From the NCBI RefSeq assembly GCF_027497495.1, contig NZ_CP114205.1:4154001-4218000 (forward strand): 64,000 bases of DNA, in the 5' to 3' direction. Shown here one piece after another: positions 35,720 to 47,476 of this stretch. The stretch's first letter is position 1. Each line of letters starts with the position of its first letter. The notes under the pieces were generated by a model. It saw only the letters and a list, made by a program, of their open reading frames with translations. It was not told the DNA's origin and ran no database searches. The stretch comes from Streptomyces tubercidicus. GTDB taxonomy: Bacteria > Actinomycetota > Actinomycetes > Streptomycetales > Streptomycetaceae. Made by a program: the position numbers and the translations under genes.

Positions 35720-36094
35720 ATGCGTACCAGACTGGCCGCCGGCGTCGTCGGTGCCGCAGCCCTGCTGACGCTCTTCGGCGGCACCGTCGCCGCGGCCGAC
35801 AGCACGGACCATGTCACACAGGCCAAGGACACCCCGGGGCAGGCGCGCGACAGCTCGCCGTGGATGCACGACAGCCCGCTCCGGATGAACGACCGGCCGG
35901 GCCGGACGCACGACCGACGCGAAGACCGCTACGACCGCCGGGAGCGCCGCTACGAGCGCCCCGGACGGTTCCGCGACAACCCGCTGCGGCTGACCACCTG
36001 TGCCCTCGGCACCGCGCTGGGATCGATCACCGGCAACAGGGAAGACTGCCTGCCCGAGCGGTACGGCCGCACCTTCCGCACCTTCCGGAACTGA
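35720..36094 (+). CDS. Small secreted Arg/Asp-rich protein
   Basis: About 124 residues. AAAGGAG precedes ATG 35720. A signal peptide (TRLAAGVVGAAALLTLFGGT, cleavage near AAA-DS) is followed by a very charged region (MNDRPGRTHDRREDRYDRRE) and a C-terminal part with two cysteines (LTTCALGTALGSITGNREDC), probably a disulfide. Codon use is typical of the genome. No family is recognised. It lies between cobM and cbiD but shows no link to cobalamin synthesis. Confidence 0.65.
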   Translation: MRTRLAAGVVGAAALLTLFGGTVAAADSTDHVTQAKDTPGQARDSSPWMHDSPLRMNDRPGRTHDRREDRYDRRERRYERPGRFRDNPLRLTTCALGTALGSITGNREDCLPERYGRTFRTFRN

Positions 36095-36115
36095 CGGCGG
36101 TCAGGGGGAAGCCCT

Positions 36116-37324
36116 TCACCCCTGGGGGCTTCCCTGCCCGGCGTCCCCCGGACCCCGCGGCTCCGCCCGCCCCACCACCATCCCAGCCCGGTCGATGCAG
36201 ATGACATCGACCGCGACCGGCGCGCCGCGCAGCACCGCCAGCGACTCGTCCCGCGCCGTCGCCGCCACCAGATCCCCCAGCGGGACACCGGCCGCGCTGC
36301 ACAACTGGAGCGCCGCCAGGCCCGTATTGGCCTCCGCGACCGCCCCCGCCAGCGCCTCGTCCGCACCGCCCCGCCGGGCGAGCTCCGCCAGGAACCCCTT
36401 GTCCACCTGGGACCGCGCCGAGTGCAGATCCAGATGCCCGGCCGCGAGCTTGGACAGCTTGGCGAACCCGCCGCAGATGGTGAGCCGCTCCACCGGATGA
36501 CGCCGGATGTACTTCAGCACCGCCCCCGCGAAGTCGCCCATGTCCAGCAGCGCGTCCTCGGGCAGATGGTGCAGGGCGACGGCCACCTTCTCCGACGTCG
36601 ACCCCGTACACCCCGCCACATGCCGCCGGCCGGCCGCCCGCGCCACGTCGACTCCCCGCCGGATGGAGTCGATCCACGCCGAGCAGGAGTACGGCACCAC
36701 GATCCCGGTGGTCCCCAGGATCGACAGCCCGCCCAGGATTCCCAGCCGCGGATTCCAGGTGCTCCGGGCGATCTCCTCCCCGTGATCGACCGAGATCTCC
36801 ACCTCGACGTCGGCCGTCGCGCCCGCACCGCCGCCGTACCGCGCCGCGACCTGCGCCAGATGCTCCCGCATCAGCTGCCGCGGTACGGGATTGATCGCCG
36901 GCTCCCCGACGTCCAGCGGCAGTCCGGGCCGGGTCACGGTCCCGACCCCCGGTCCGGCCTTGAACACGACCCCCGACCCGGCCGGCAGCGCCCGCACGGT
37001 GGCCCGGACGAGCGCCCCGTGCGTCACATCCGGATCGTCGCCCGCATCCTTCACCACACCCGCCATGGCGGCCGTCCGCCCCGGCGCCAGCTCCTCCACC
37101 GCCAGCGCGAAGGACGGCGTCTGCCCCTTCGGCAGCGTGATCGTCACCGGATCGGGGAACTCGCCGCTCAGCAGCGCCGTGTACGCGGCCGTGCTCGCCG
37201 CCGTCGCACAGGCACCGGTCGTCCAGCCGGACCGCAGCCCGGTATGCGCGAGCTGCGCACTACGCCCGCCCGCGGCCTTGCCCGTACCCTGCGGCCCCGT
37301 ACCCTGCGGTTGCGCTTCAGCCAC
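36116..37324 (-). CDS. cbiD: Cobalt-precorrin-5B (C1)-methyltransferase family protein CbiD
   Basis: About 402 residues. The family signatures are SGWTTGACATAASTAAYTAL near the N-terminus, TGAGVGTVT-like VGTVTRPGLPLDVGEPAINP, LGILGGLSILGTTGIVVPYS and ERLTICGGFAKLSKLAAG. CbiD methylates C1 in the anaerobic route, yet many actinobacteria with CobG-type pathways carry it instead of CobF. Several starts are possible (GTG 37324, GTG 37336, ATG 37366); 37324 avoids overlap with divergent cobK. It is convergent with the small secreted protein. Confidence 0.9.
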   Translation of the reverse strand: MAEAQPQGTGPQGTGKAAGGRSAQLAHTGLRSGWTTGACATAASTAAYTALLSGEFPDPVTITLPKGQTPSFALAVEELAPGRTAAMAGVVKDAGDDPDVTHGALVRATVRALPAGSGVVFKAGPGVGTVTRPGLPLDVGEPAINPVPRQLMREHLAQVAARYGGGAGATADVEVEISVDHGEEIARSTWNPRLGILGGLSILGTTGIVVPYSCSAWIDSIRRGVDVARAAGRRHVAGCTGSTSEKVAVALHHLPEDALLDMGDFAGAVLKYIRRHPVERLTICGGFAKLSKLAAGHLDLHSARSQVDKGFLAELARRGGADEALAGAVAEANTGLAALQLCSAAGVPLGDLVAATARDESLAVLRGAPVAVDVICIDRAGMVVGRAEPRGPGDAGQGSPQG

Positions 37325-37341
37325 GGAGGAACCCACATCCC

Positions 37342-38226
37342 ATGCCCGACACAGCCCGCCCGCCACGCCATGTACTGATCCTCGGCGGCACTACGGAGGC
37401 CCGGCGGTTGGCGGCGGGGCTGGCGGCGGGCTTGGCGCGGGAGCCGGTGGTGGGGGAGCCGGTTGCGGGGGCGGAGTCCGTGCTGGGGCGGGAGCCCGCC
37501 GCGGCCCCGGCCCCGGTACCCGCCCTCCGCGTGACGTCCTCGCTGGCCGGCCGGGTCGCCGCGCCACGGCTGCCCGCCGGGGAGGTGCGCATCGGCGGGT
37601 TCGGTGGCCCCGAGGGCCTCGCCCGCTGGCTGCGCGAGCACGCGGTGGACGCGCTCATCGACGCCACCCATCCTTTCGCCGACACGATCAGTCACAACGC
37701 GGCCCTGGCCGCCGCCACCGCCCATGTTCCCCTGCTCGCCCTCCGCCGGCCCGGCTGGGTGCCGGAACCCGGCGACGACTGGCACCAGGTCACCTCCCTG
37801 GACGAGGCCGCCGCCGCCCTCCCGGCGCTCGGCTCCCGCATCTTCCTCACCACCGGCCGCATGGGCCTCTCCCACTTCGCCCACCTCGCCGACCTCTGGT
37901 TCCTCGTCCGCTCCGTCGACGCCCCCGAGGCGCCGCACCCGCCCCGTATGGAGGTGCTGCTCGACCGGGGCCCCTTCACGGTGGAGGGCGAGCGGGCGCT
38001 GCTGCGGGACCACCGCATCGACGTCGTCGTCACGAAGGACAGCGGGGCGGCCGCGACCGCCGCCAAGCTGACGGCGGCACGGGAGGCCGGGGTGCCGGTG
38101 GTGGTCGTACGGCGCCCGCCGGTGCCGGACGGGGTGCCGGTGGCGGCGAATCCGGACGCGGCGGTGCACTGGCTCCGTCGTATTCTCAGCGCGGCCGATT
38201 CACCTGATTCACCCGATTCACACTGA
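37342..38226 (+). CDS. cobK: Precorrin-6A reductase with N-terminal low-complexity insert
   Basis: This 294-residue NADPH-dependent enzyme reduces precorrin-6A. The N-terminal Rossmann motif ILGGTTEARRLA is followed by an Ala/Gly/Glu/Pro insert of about 35 residues that most homologues lack. Conserved segments then resume with LRVTSSLAGRVA, GGFGGPEGLARWL, DATHPFADTISHNA and TGRMGLSHFA, and DVVVTKDSGAAAT near the end. It ends in a short Asp-Ser-Pro repeat coded by three GATTCAC copies. ATG 37342 is preceded by GGAGG. Confidence 0.93.
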   Translation: MPDTARPPRHVLILGGTTEARRLAAGLAAGLAREPVVGEPVAGAESVLGREPAAAPAPVPALRVTSSLAGRVAAPRLPAGEVRIGGFGGPEGLARWLREHAVDALIDATHPFADTISHNAALAAATAHVPLLALRRPGWVPEPGDDWHQVTSLDEAAAALPALGSRIFLTTGRMGLSHFAHLADLWFLVRSVDAPEAPHPPRMEVLLDRGPFTVEGERALLRDHRIDVVVTKDSGAAATAAKLTAAREAGVPVVVVRRPPVPDGVPVAANPDAAVHWLRRILSAADSPDSPDSH

Positions 38227-38341
38227 GGCGATTGGCTTCCCGGACCCTTTCCACTAATTCTTCCCGCCGCCTCGCGGATTCCTCCTTCTCCACCTCCTCG
38301 TCGGCGTCCCGGGCGGCAGAGGAACGGGCCGTCTCCTCACT
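38186..38341 (-). CDS. Candidate small charged protein with a TTA codon
   Basis: A 51-residue frame starting at GTG 38341 (GGGGAAG upstream) or, alternatively, ATG 38398. It reads as a single charged helix (ARDADEEVEKEESARRREEL) likely to form a coiled coil. One Leu is coded by TTA, the rare codon read by bldA tRNA in Streptomyces. Its end overlaps the end of cobK by 41 bases in convergent orientation. I recognise no family and it may not be expressed. Confidence 0.35.
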   Translation of the reverse strand, partial: SEETARSSAARDADEEVEKEESARRREELVERVREANRLSVNRVNQVNRPR

Positions 38342-38781
38342 CACGGGGCGCACTTCCCCACCACCGGCGCGAGCCGTCGCGCCGCCCGCGACGTCCATCG
38401 CCCGAGGTCCCCCACCGACCGCGACAAGCCCCCCACCACCAACACCCTGCCCCGTTCCGGCGATGGCAAGGCGACCCCCGCCCCCTTCGGCGCCGCCCCT
38501 AGCTCATCCCACGCCTGCGCGGCATCCCTGCCCCTCCCGGCCCCCGGAGTGCACTCCGCCATTCCCATTCCTCTTCTCCATTCGAGTCCTGACTGGTCTG
38601 TCAATGCCCTTGCCCAGTACGGGAGTTGTCACTCCGGACCGCTCTCAAAAGGGGAGTTGGCGGGGTCGTCGGGAGGGGCGACGGGGGGCGGATAATGCCT
38701 CGAAAAGAATTCCGAGGGGGCGAGGGGTGGGGCCCGCTGGGGCTGCTGGGAGGGCGGGCGGCTCGGCTGAGGCGGAGCGGT
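38342..38781. other. Non-coding stretch before the toxin-antitoxin pair
   Basis: These bases contain a C-rich plus strand (about 38400-38560) and no frame I can support. Apparent short frames on the minus strand lack family features. The stretch ends at the operator of the toxin-antitoxin-like pair. Confidence 0.45.
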
Positions 38782-38807
38782 AGGGTACGGGTACGTACCC
38801 GTACCCT
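38782..38807. promoter_or_regulatory. Perfect 26-bp palindromic operator
   Basis: AGGGTACGGGTAC is followed directly by its exact reverse complement, 25 bases before the antitoxin-like ATG. The position and symmetry are those of an autoregulatory operator bound by a ribbon-helix-helix antitoxin and its toxin complex. Confidence 0.8.
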
Positions 38808-38831
38808 GGTTGCGTAGGGAGGAGCACCACG

Positions 38832-39089
38832 ATGTCGGATGCGAATGTCCGTATCCCGGAGGAAGCCAAGGACCGGCTCGCTGCGATCGCGGCCGCCGAG
38901 GGGCTGTCGCTGCGGGCCTATCTGGCGCGCCTGGCGGAGACCATGCTGACTCCGGCCGAACGTACCGAGCGTGCGGAGAAGGCTCTTGCGGCACTGAAGA
39001 AGTGGAACGGGTACGCCCCGACCGCGGCACAGCAGCAGGACCTGGACAGTGAGCTCGACCGGCGGCTGGCGCAGGTGACGGGCCGGTGA
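38832..39089 (+). CDS. Ribbon-helix-helix antitoxin-like protein
   Basis: An 85-residue protein with a short beta-strand NVRIPEEAKDRLAAIAAAEG and a helix pair (LSLRAYLARLAETM), the arrangement of VapB/ribbon-helix-helix antitoxins. A charged C-terminal helix (RTERAEKALAALKKWNGY) would bind the toxin. AGGGAGGAG precedes ATG 38832. Its stop overlaps the start of the next gene by 4 bases, so the pair is co-translated behind the 26-bp palindrome. Confidence 0.75.
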   Translation: MSDANVRIPEEAKDRLAAIAAAEGLSLRAYLARLAETMLTPAERTERAEKALAALKKWNGYAPTAAQQQDLDSELDRRLAQVTGR

Positions 39090-39466
39090 GCGACCCTCTG
39101 CACATCGTCTTGGACGACACCGCGATGACCGCGGCAGGCCAGGGGAACGTCCTGGCCTCCCGCCTCATCCACCGTGCCCACGCAGAGTCCGGCTGGTACC
39201 TGTACGCGCCGACGTGCGCGCTCGTCGAAGCCGACCGCGCACGGCCCGGCACGGCCGAGCACCTTGCCGCCCTGCCCGGCATCACCGTCCTGGACCTGGA
39301 TCTGCCCGCTGCATTGGCCATAGCGGGACAGGGGACGTGGGCCGCAGCCCACAGCCACTACGCAGCTCAGCCCACGCCCGACCGTCCCGACGGAGCGATC
39401 GTCGCCACCACCGCTCCGGAGCGCTGGCGCGGCGAACCGGTCCGCATCCTGGATCTCACCGGCTGA
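39086..39466 (+). CDS. Putative PIN-like toxin
   Basis: A 126-residue protein starting at GTG 39086 inside the antitoxin stop. The layout suits a VapC-like PIN nuclease: an N-terminal strand with acidic residues (HIVLDDTAMTAAGQGN), a middle ALVEADRARPGT with an acidic site, and LPAALAIAG then PDRPDGAIVATTAP where PIN proteins place the third acid. Motifs are divergent, so nuclease activity is an inference from context. The target would be tRNA or mRNA. It lies inside the cobalamin gene island. Confidence 0.6.
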   Translation: MSDPLHIVLDDTAMTAAGQGNVLASRLIHRAHAESGWYLYAPTCALVEADRARPGTAEHLAALPGITVLDLDLPAALAIAGQGTWAAAHSHYAAQPTPDRPDGAIVATTAPERWRGEPVRILDLTG

Positions 39467-39563
39467 CCGCGCCGTTACGAGGTGCCCGCCGGGTGGGGGC
39501 CCTGCCCCGCCGGGCCGGAGCCCTGCCTGGCCGGGCGGAGCCCTACCCGCCCGGCCGGAAGCC

Positions 39564-41117
39564 TCACCCCTCCGGATACCTCCGCGGCGTCCACACGACC
39601 TCGGTGCCGTCGTCGCGCCGGACCGCCTGCGTCTGGGACGACCCGACGATCAGCAGCGTCCGCATATCGACCTGGTGCGGGTCGAGGTCGGCCAGGTGGA
39701 CCGTGCGGACGGATTCCTCGGGGCCGCCGATGTCGCGGGCGAGGATGACGGGGGTGTCGGGGGCGCGGTGTTCCAGGAGGAGTTCGCGGGCCTTGCCGAC
39801 CTGCCAGGTGCGGCTGCGGGAGCCGGGGTTGTAGAGGGCGAGGGCCAGGTCGGCGCCTGCCGCGGCATGCAGGCGTTCGGCGATGACCTCCCAGGGCTTG
39901 AGGCGGTCGGAGAGCGAGATGACCGCGTAGTCGTGGCCGAGGGGGGCGCCGGCGCGGGCGGCGGCGGCGTTGGCGGCGGTGACCCCTGGGAGGACCCGTA
40001 CGGGGATGGCCCGGTAGGGCGCCTGGCAGGCCACCTCCAGGACGGCGGTCGCCATCGCGAAGACGCCCGGGTCGCCACCGGAGACCACGGCCACCCGGCG
40101 GCCGCGCCGGGCCAGGTCGAGGGCGAGCTCGGCGCGTTCGGACTCGACCTTGTTGTCGGAGGCGTGGCGGCGCTGGCCGGGGCGCAGCGGGACGCGGTCC
40201 AGGTAGGTGGTGTAGCCGACGAGGTCTTCGGCGGCGGCCAGGGCGCCACGGGATTCGGGCGTCAGCCAGAGGGGGCCGGCCGGGCCGGTACCGACGACTA
40301 CGACCTCGCCGGGGGGCGCGGGGAACACGGGGGACGCGGGGGAGGCGGGGGAGGCGGGGGAGGCGGCCGTCGCCGGTGGGAGGTCCGCGATGCGGCTCGG
40401 TACGACGCTGACGGAGAAGTAGGGGACCGTCTCCGCGTCGATGTCCGCGAGCCGCTCCGTGCGTTCGCCGGACATCGTCGCGCGCTCGACGTAGTGGGCC
40501 TCCGGGAGGCGGCCCGAGCGCTCCATGGCGCGGCGGACGGTGGGGAAGGTGCGTCCCAGCTTCATGACGACGGCGGTGTCGGTGGAGGCCAGACGGGCGG
40601 TCAGTTCCTCCTCCGGGAGCGTGCCGGGGAGGATCGTCAGGACCTCGTCGGCCTCGGCGAGCGGTTTGCCCAGGCGGGCCGCCGCGGCACTGACGGAGGT
40701 GACGCCGGGGATGACCTCGGTCGGGTAGCGATGGGCCAGCCGCTTGTGCATGTGCTGGTAGGAGCCGTAGAAGAGCGGGTCGCCCTCGGAGATGACGGCG
40801 ACGGTGCGGCCGGCGTCGAGGTGCGCGGCGAGGCGGGCCGCCGCGGTCTCGTAGAACTCGTCCAGTGCGCCCCGGTAGCCGCCGGGGTGGTCGGTCGACT
40901 CGGTGGTGACCGGGTAGATCAGCGCTTCCTCGATGTGGTCGGCGCGGAGGTGCCCGGCGGCGATGGAGCGCGCGATGGAGCGTCCGTGCCGGGCGCTGTG
41001 GTAGGCGATGACGTCGGCTTCGGCGATGACCTCGACCGCCCGGACCGTCATGAGGGACGGGTCGCCGGGGCCCAGGCCCACACCGTAGAGGCGACCGGTC
41101 AGCTGCTGCTCGCTCAC
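39564..41117 (-). CDS. cobIJ: Fused precorrin-2 C20- and precorrin-3B C17-methyltransferase
   Basis: About 517 residues joining two tetrapyrrole methylases. Residues 1-245 are CobI (RLYGVGLGPGDPSLMTVRA, SEGDPLFYGSYQHM, EVIPGVTSVSAAAARLG). A short linker made of Ser-Pro-Ala repeats (ASPASPASPVFPAPP) joins residues 265-517, CobJ (VVGTGPAGPLWLTPESRGAL, VSGGDPGVFAMA, LPGVTAANAAAARAGAPLGH, NPGSRSRTWQ). The first activity adds the C20 methyl, the second the C17 methyl with ring contraction. GTG 41117 follows cobH directly with no spacer, so the genes are translated together. Confidence 0.94.
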   Translation of the reverse strand: MSEQQLTGRLYGVGLGPGDPSLMTVRAVEVIAEADVIAYHSARHGRSIARSIAAGHLRADHIEEALIYPVTTESTDHPGGYRGALDEFYETAAARLAAHLDAGRTVAVISEGDPLFYGSYQHMHKRLAHRYPTEVIPGVTSVSAAAARLGKPLAEADEVLTILPGTLPEEELTARLASTDTAVVMKLGRTFPTVRRAMERSGRLPEAHYVERATMSGERTERLADIDAETVPYFSVSVVPSRIADLPPATAASPASPASPASPVFPAPPGEVVVVGTGPAGPLWLTPESRGALAAAEDLVGYTTYLDRVPLRPGQRRHASDNKVESERAELALDLARRGRRVAVVSGGDPGVFAMATAVLEVACQAPYRAIPVRVLPGVTAANAAAARAGAPLGHDYAVISLSDRLKPWEVIAERLHAAAGADLALALYNPGSRSRTWQVGKARELLLEHRAPDTPVILARDIGGPEESVRTVHLADLDPHQVDMRTLLIVGSSQTQAVRRDDGTEVVWTPRRYPEG

Positions 41118-41119
41118 GC

Positions 41120-41800
41120 TTACTCTTCCTCGCTTGCCAGGGCGTTGATCGCGGCGGCGGCCATGGCGCTGCCGCCCCGGCGCCCGCGCACGACGATGTG
41201 GTCCAGCTGTGACGGGTGGTCGATCAGCGCGTCCTTCGACTCCGCGGCGCCGATGAAGCCGACGGGTATGCCGATGACGGCGGCGGGGCGGGGCGCGCCT
41301 TCCTGGATCATTTCGAGGAACCGGAAGAGGGCGGTGGGGGCGTTGCCGAACGCGACCACGGCGCCTTCCATCCGGTCCCGCCACAGCTCCAGGGCGGCGG
41401 CGCTGCGGGTCGTCCCCATCCGGGCGGCCAGGTCCGGCACCGACGGATCGGCGAGGGTGCACAGCACCTCGTTGTCGGCCGGCAGCCGCTTCCGGGTGAC
41501 GCCGCTGGCCACCATGTTGGCGTCGCAGAGGATCGGTGCCCCGGCGCGCAGCGCCTCGCGGGCGCGGGCCACCACCTGGGGGGTGAAGGCCAGATCCCGT
41601 ACCAGGTCGACCATGCCGCAGGCGTGGATCATCCGGACCGCGACCCGGCTGACATCGGCGGGCAGGCCGGCGAGGTCCGCCTCGGCGCGGATGGTGGCAA
41701 AGGACTGGCGGTAAATCGCCGCACCGTCCTTCTCGTAGTCGAACGCGGTCACTATGGCCTCGGGGTTGTCGGGGACGGGGCGGTTCTGGGGGTGGTTCAT
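41120..41800 (-). CDS. cobH: Precorrin-8X methylmutase
   Basis: About 226 residues. CobH moves a methyl from C11 to C12 to give hydrogenobyrinate. Signatures are RMIHACGMVDLVRDL with the catalytic His, GAPILCDANMVASGVTRKRL, and the C-terminal FGNAPTALFRFLEMI and VVRGRRGGSAMAAAAINALA. ATG 41800 (MNHPQNRPVPD) is chosen because the further upstream in-frame codons are coded by tandem repeats. Its stop lies two bases before cobIJ. The upstream gene cobG is separated by a 37-bp tandem repeat. Confidence 0.93.
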   Translation of the reverse strand: MNHPQNRPVPDNPEAIVTAFDYEKDGAAIYRQSFATIRAEADLAGLPADVSRVAVRMIHACGMVDLVRDLAFTPQVVARAREALRAGAPILCDANMVASGVTRKRLPADNEVLCTLADPSVPDLAARMGTTRSAAALELWRDRMEGAVVAFGNAPTALFRFLEMIQEGAPRPAAVIGIPVGFIGAAESKDALIDHPSQLDHIVVRGRRGGSAMAAAAINALASEEE

Positions 41801-41945
41801 GGGGTGGGGCGTGGTGCTGGAGGGCCGGGGTGGTTCATGTGGTGGTGCATGGTGCTGCGGATCGGGGTGGTTCATGTCGTGGTGCGTGGGGCTGCGGATC
41901 GGGGCGGTTCATGTCGTGGTGCGTGGGGCTGCGAGGCGGATGTGC
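41791..41945. repeat. 37-38-bp tandem repeat between cobG and cobH
   Basis: Units begin at 41791, 41829, 41866 and 41903 with GGTGGTTCAT or GGCGGTTCAT; a partial fifth unit starts near 41940. Units 3 and 4 are almost identical. On the minus strand each unit carries ATGAACC, so potential start codons recur in rotating frames because 37 is not a multiple of three. The first unit supplies the likely cobH start. Confidence 0.9.
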
Positions 41946-41946
41946 T

Positions 41947-43524
41947 TCATGAGGCGCGGGATGTGGCTGTGGCGGGTGTTGCCGGTGCGGGCGGCGCGGC
42001 GGGTGGGCTCTCCGGCCGTACGACCGATACCCGGTAGCCGTCCGCTGTCGCCAGCACATCGACCCAGGCGCCGTGCGGGTGGCCACAGCGGCGCTCGCAG
42101 CCGGACCAGTAGACGGGGAGGTGACGGAGGGCGGGCTTGTCCGGCCTCGGTGCGCCGGGGGCGAGGCTCGGGACGCCCTCGCCGGGGACGGGGGCGGGGT
42201 CCGGGACCGGGACGGGGTCGTCGTCGGGGTCGGGTATGCCGTCGGGGCCGGGCACCGGGACCGGGCCGTCGACAGGGACGGCCACGGGTACGGGGGTGCC
42301 CGCCCTGACCGAGGCCGTCGCGTCGGCCCGCACGTCGGTACGGGACTTGGCGCAGCCGGGGCGGCCGGTGCAGGCGCCGATGCGGTGCCAGGGGGAGTCC
42401 GGGTCGGTGATCAGCCCGGCGTCGGACAGTTCACGCAGGCGGGCGTCGGCCGTATCGGCGGACAGCCCCGGGATGACGATGCCGCGCCAAGGCGTGAGGC
42501 GCAGCGCACCCACACCGTCCGCGTCGGCGACGCCGGTCAGCAGCCGCCACTGGGCAACCGACAGCCGCCCCAACTGCGCAAGAACGGACAGCGCACGCTC
42601 GCCGTCGGCGCCCTCGATGACACCGGGGGCGGAGGAGTCGGCGTAGGGCGCGGGGGCGGTGTACGGCGCGGAGGCCGTCGCCACCTGCGCCGCCTCGCCC
42701 GCGGCCCCAGCCACATACGCGGTCCCAGCCACATACGCGGCCCCCATGCCCGCCGCGTGCAGTCGCTCCGCGACGACCCGGGCCGTCAGGCCATACCCGT
42801 CGGGGAGTTCACGTACCCGCCAGGCGCCGCTGCCGCTCGCCTCGGCGGCCGCCAGGAAGGCCTCGGCTGCGGCGAGCGCTGCGCGCGGGACGTCCGGCCC
42901 GGCAATCCGCAGCGCCGCCGGATCGTCGCCGACCCGCAGCAGGGCGCTGCCCCCGGCCCCGTCCGGGCACCCGGAGCCCGACAGCCCCCAGCCCCCCTCT
43001 GCGACCAAGCTCACATCGCCCCCGAGCGTCGCCACATCGCCCCGCCCGTCGTCCAGGACGAAGAGGAAGCGGCCCGAGAGGGCGGTCGCGGAGTTGCTTG
43101 CGCAGAGCAGTTGGTCCAGGGCACGGGCCCACAACCGCACGTCAGCGGGGGTGTGTCGGTCCAGTCCGGCCAGGGGGGAAGCGAGGATGTTGCGGATGCG
43201 TTCGTGGCGCTCGGAGGGGAGCAGACCGGCGTCGCGCAGCAGGGCGGCGAGCTGGGCGCCGCAGCCGTCCGGGAGGCCGCGGAGTTCCGCGTTGCCGCGG
43301 GAGGTGAGCGAGAGATGGCCGTCGCCGAGCCGGTCCGCGGCATCGGCCAGCGCCTCCGCCTGACGCACCGTCAAGTCCCCGGCGGGCAGCCGCACTCGGG
43401 CGAGGTGGCCGTCCGCGGCGGAGTGCAGCCGCAGCGCTCCCGGGCAGGCGTCACCGCGGTCCCGTATGGGCGGTTCGGTCCCGTGGGGCCGTGGTGAGGG
43501 GGAGGGCGGCATGGGCGCGAGCAT
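41947..43524 (-). CDS. cobG: Precorrin-3B synthase with Pro-rich insert
   Basis: About 525 residues, long for CobG. This siroheme/iron-sulfur-type monooxygenase makes precorrin-3B and marks the oxygen-dependent pathway. The nitrite/sulfite reductase ferredoxin-like half-domain has LSLTSRGNAELRGLP. The iron-sulfur ligands are Cys385 and Cys391 (ACTGRPGCAKSRTDVRADA) and Cys476 and Cys480 (YWSGCERRCGHPHG). Between them, residues 404-465 are a Pro/Val/Asp repeat insert that lies within the conserved C-terminal region. A short duplication YVAGTAYVAGA occurs at about 264-274. The N-terminus is uncertain (ATG 43524 or 43512). Confidence 0.88.
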   Translation of the reverse strand: MLAPMPPSPSPRPHGTEPPIRDRGDACPGALRLHSAADGHLARVRLPAGDLTVRQAEALADAADRLGDGHLSLTSRGNAELRGLPDGCGAQLAALLRDAGLLPSERHERIRNILASPLAGLDRHTPADVRLWARALDQLLCASNSATALSGRFLFVLDDGRGDVATLGGDVSLVAEGGWGLSGSGCPDGAGGSALLRVGDDPAALRIAGPDVPRAALAAAEAFLAAAEASGSGAWRVRELPDGYGLTARVVAERLHAAGMGAAYVAGTAYVAGAAGEAAQVATASAPYTAPAPYADSSAPGVIEGADGERALSVLAQLGRLSVAQWRLLTGVADADGVGALRLTPWRGIVIPGLSADTADARLRELSDAGLITDPDSPWHRIGACTGRPGCAKSRTDVRADATASVRAGTPVPVAVPVDGPVPVPGPDGIPDPDDDPVPVPDPAPVPGEGVPSLAPGAPRPDKPALRHLPVYWSGCERRCGHPHGAWVDVLATADGYRVSVVRPESPPAAPPAPATPATATSRAS

Positions 43525-43634
43525 ACCCACGGGGGCGGGTGGGTCATCCGGGCCGGATCCGGCCACCGTCCCGGCCCGGATCCGGGCACGGAGGCGTGCG
43601 CCCCCGTCCCGCTGCGGCCGGTCCGGAGGCCCGC

Positions 43635-43664
43635 TTACCTTGCCCGGCCGCAGGCCCTTACTAT
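43635..43664 (+). promoter_or_regulatory. Probable promoter of the cobN leader
   Basis: TTACCT (-35, 43635-43640) and TACTAT (-10, 43659-43664) are separated by 18 bases, a fair sigma-70-type promoter. The predicted start lies near 43671, exactly where the riboswitch fold begins. Confidence 0.5.
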
Positions 43665-43670
43665 GCAGGT

Positions 43671-43815
43671 CGGTGGGTCGGCTGGCCCACCGGACGCCAG
43701 CGACGGCGCAGGGTCTTAGGGCCCCAGGGAGGAAGCCCGGTGCGAATCCGGCGCGGTCCCGCCACTGTGAACCCGGCAGCTGCCGGGTGAGCCAGGAACT
43801 CCCGCCGTCCATACG
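43671..43815 (+). ncRNA. Cobalamin riboswitch
   Basis: The leader contains the conserved cobalamin aptamer elements: GGAAGCCCGGTGCGAATCC, then GCGGTCCCGCCACTGT, a variable hairpin (CCCGGCAGCTGCCGGG) and the B12 box GAGCCAGGAACTCCCGCC. It lies 43 bases upstream of cobN. High adenosylcobalamin should fold it to block ribosome access or extend termination, lowering cobN expression. The divergent cobG group has no such element, so it may be regulated differently. Confidence 0.95.
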
Positions 43816-43857
43816 ACCACCCGGGGCGCGGATACCCCGAGGAAGGCCTGCGCTCCC

Positions 43858-47469
<3,612 letters not shown>

Positions 47470-47476
47470 CCCGTCG

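Noticed and set aside
30954..41945. Tandem repeats considered as CRISPR arrays
   Set aside because: Units at 30954 and 41791 are contiguous with no unique spacers, and no cas gene is present.
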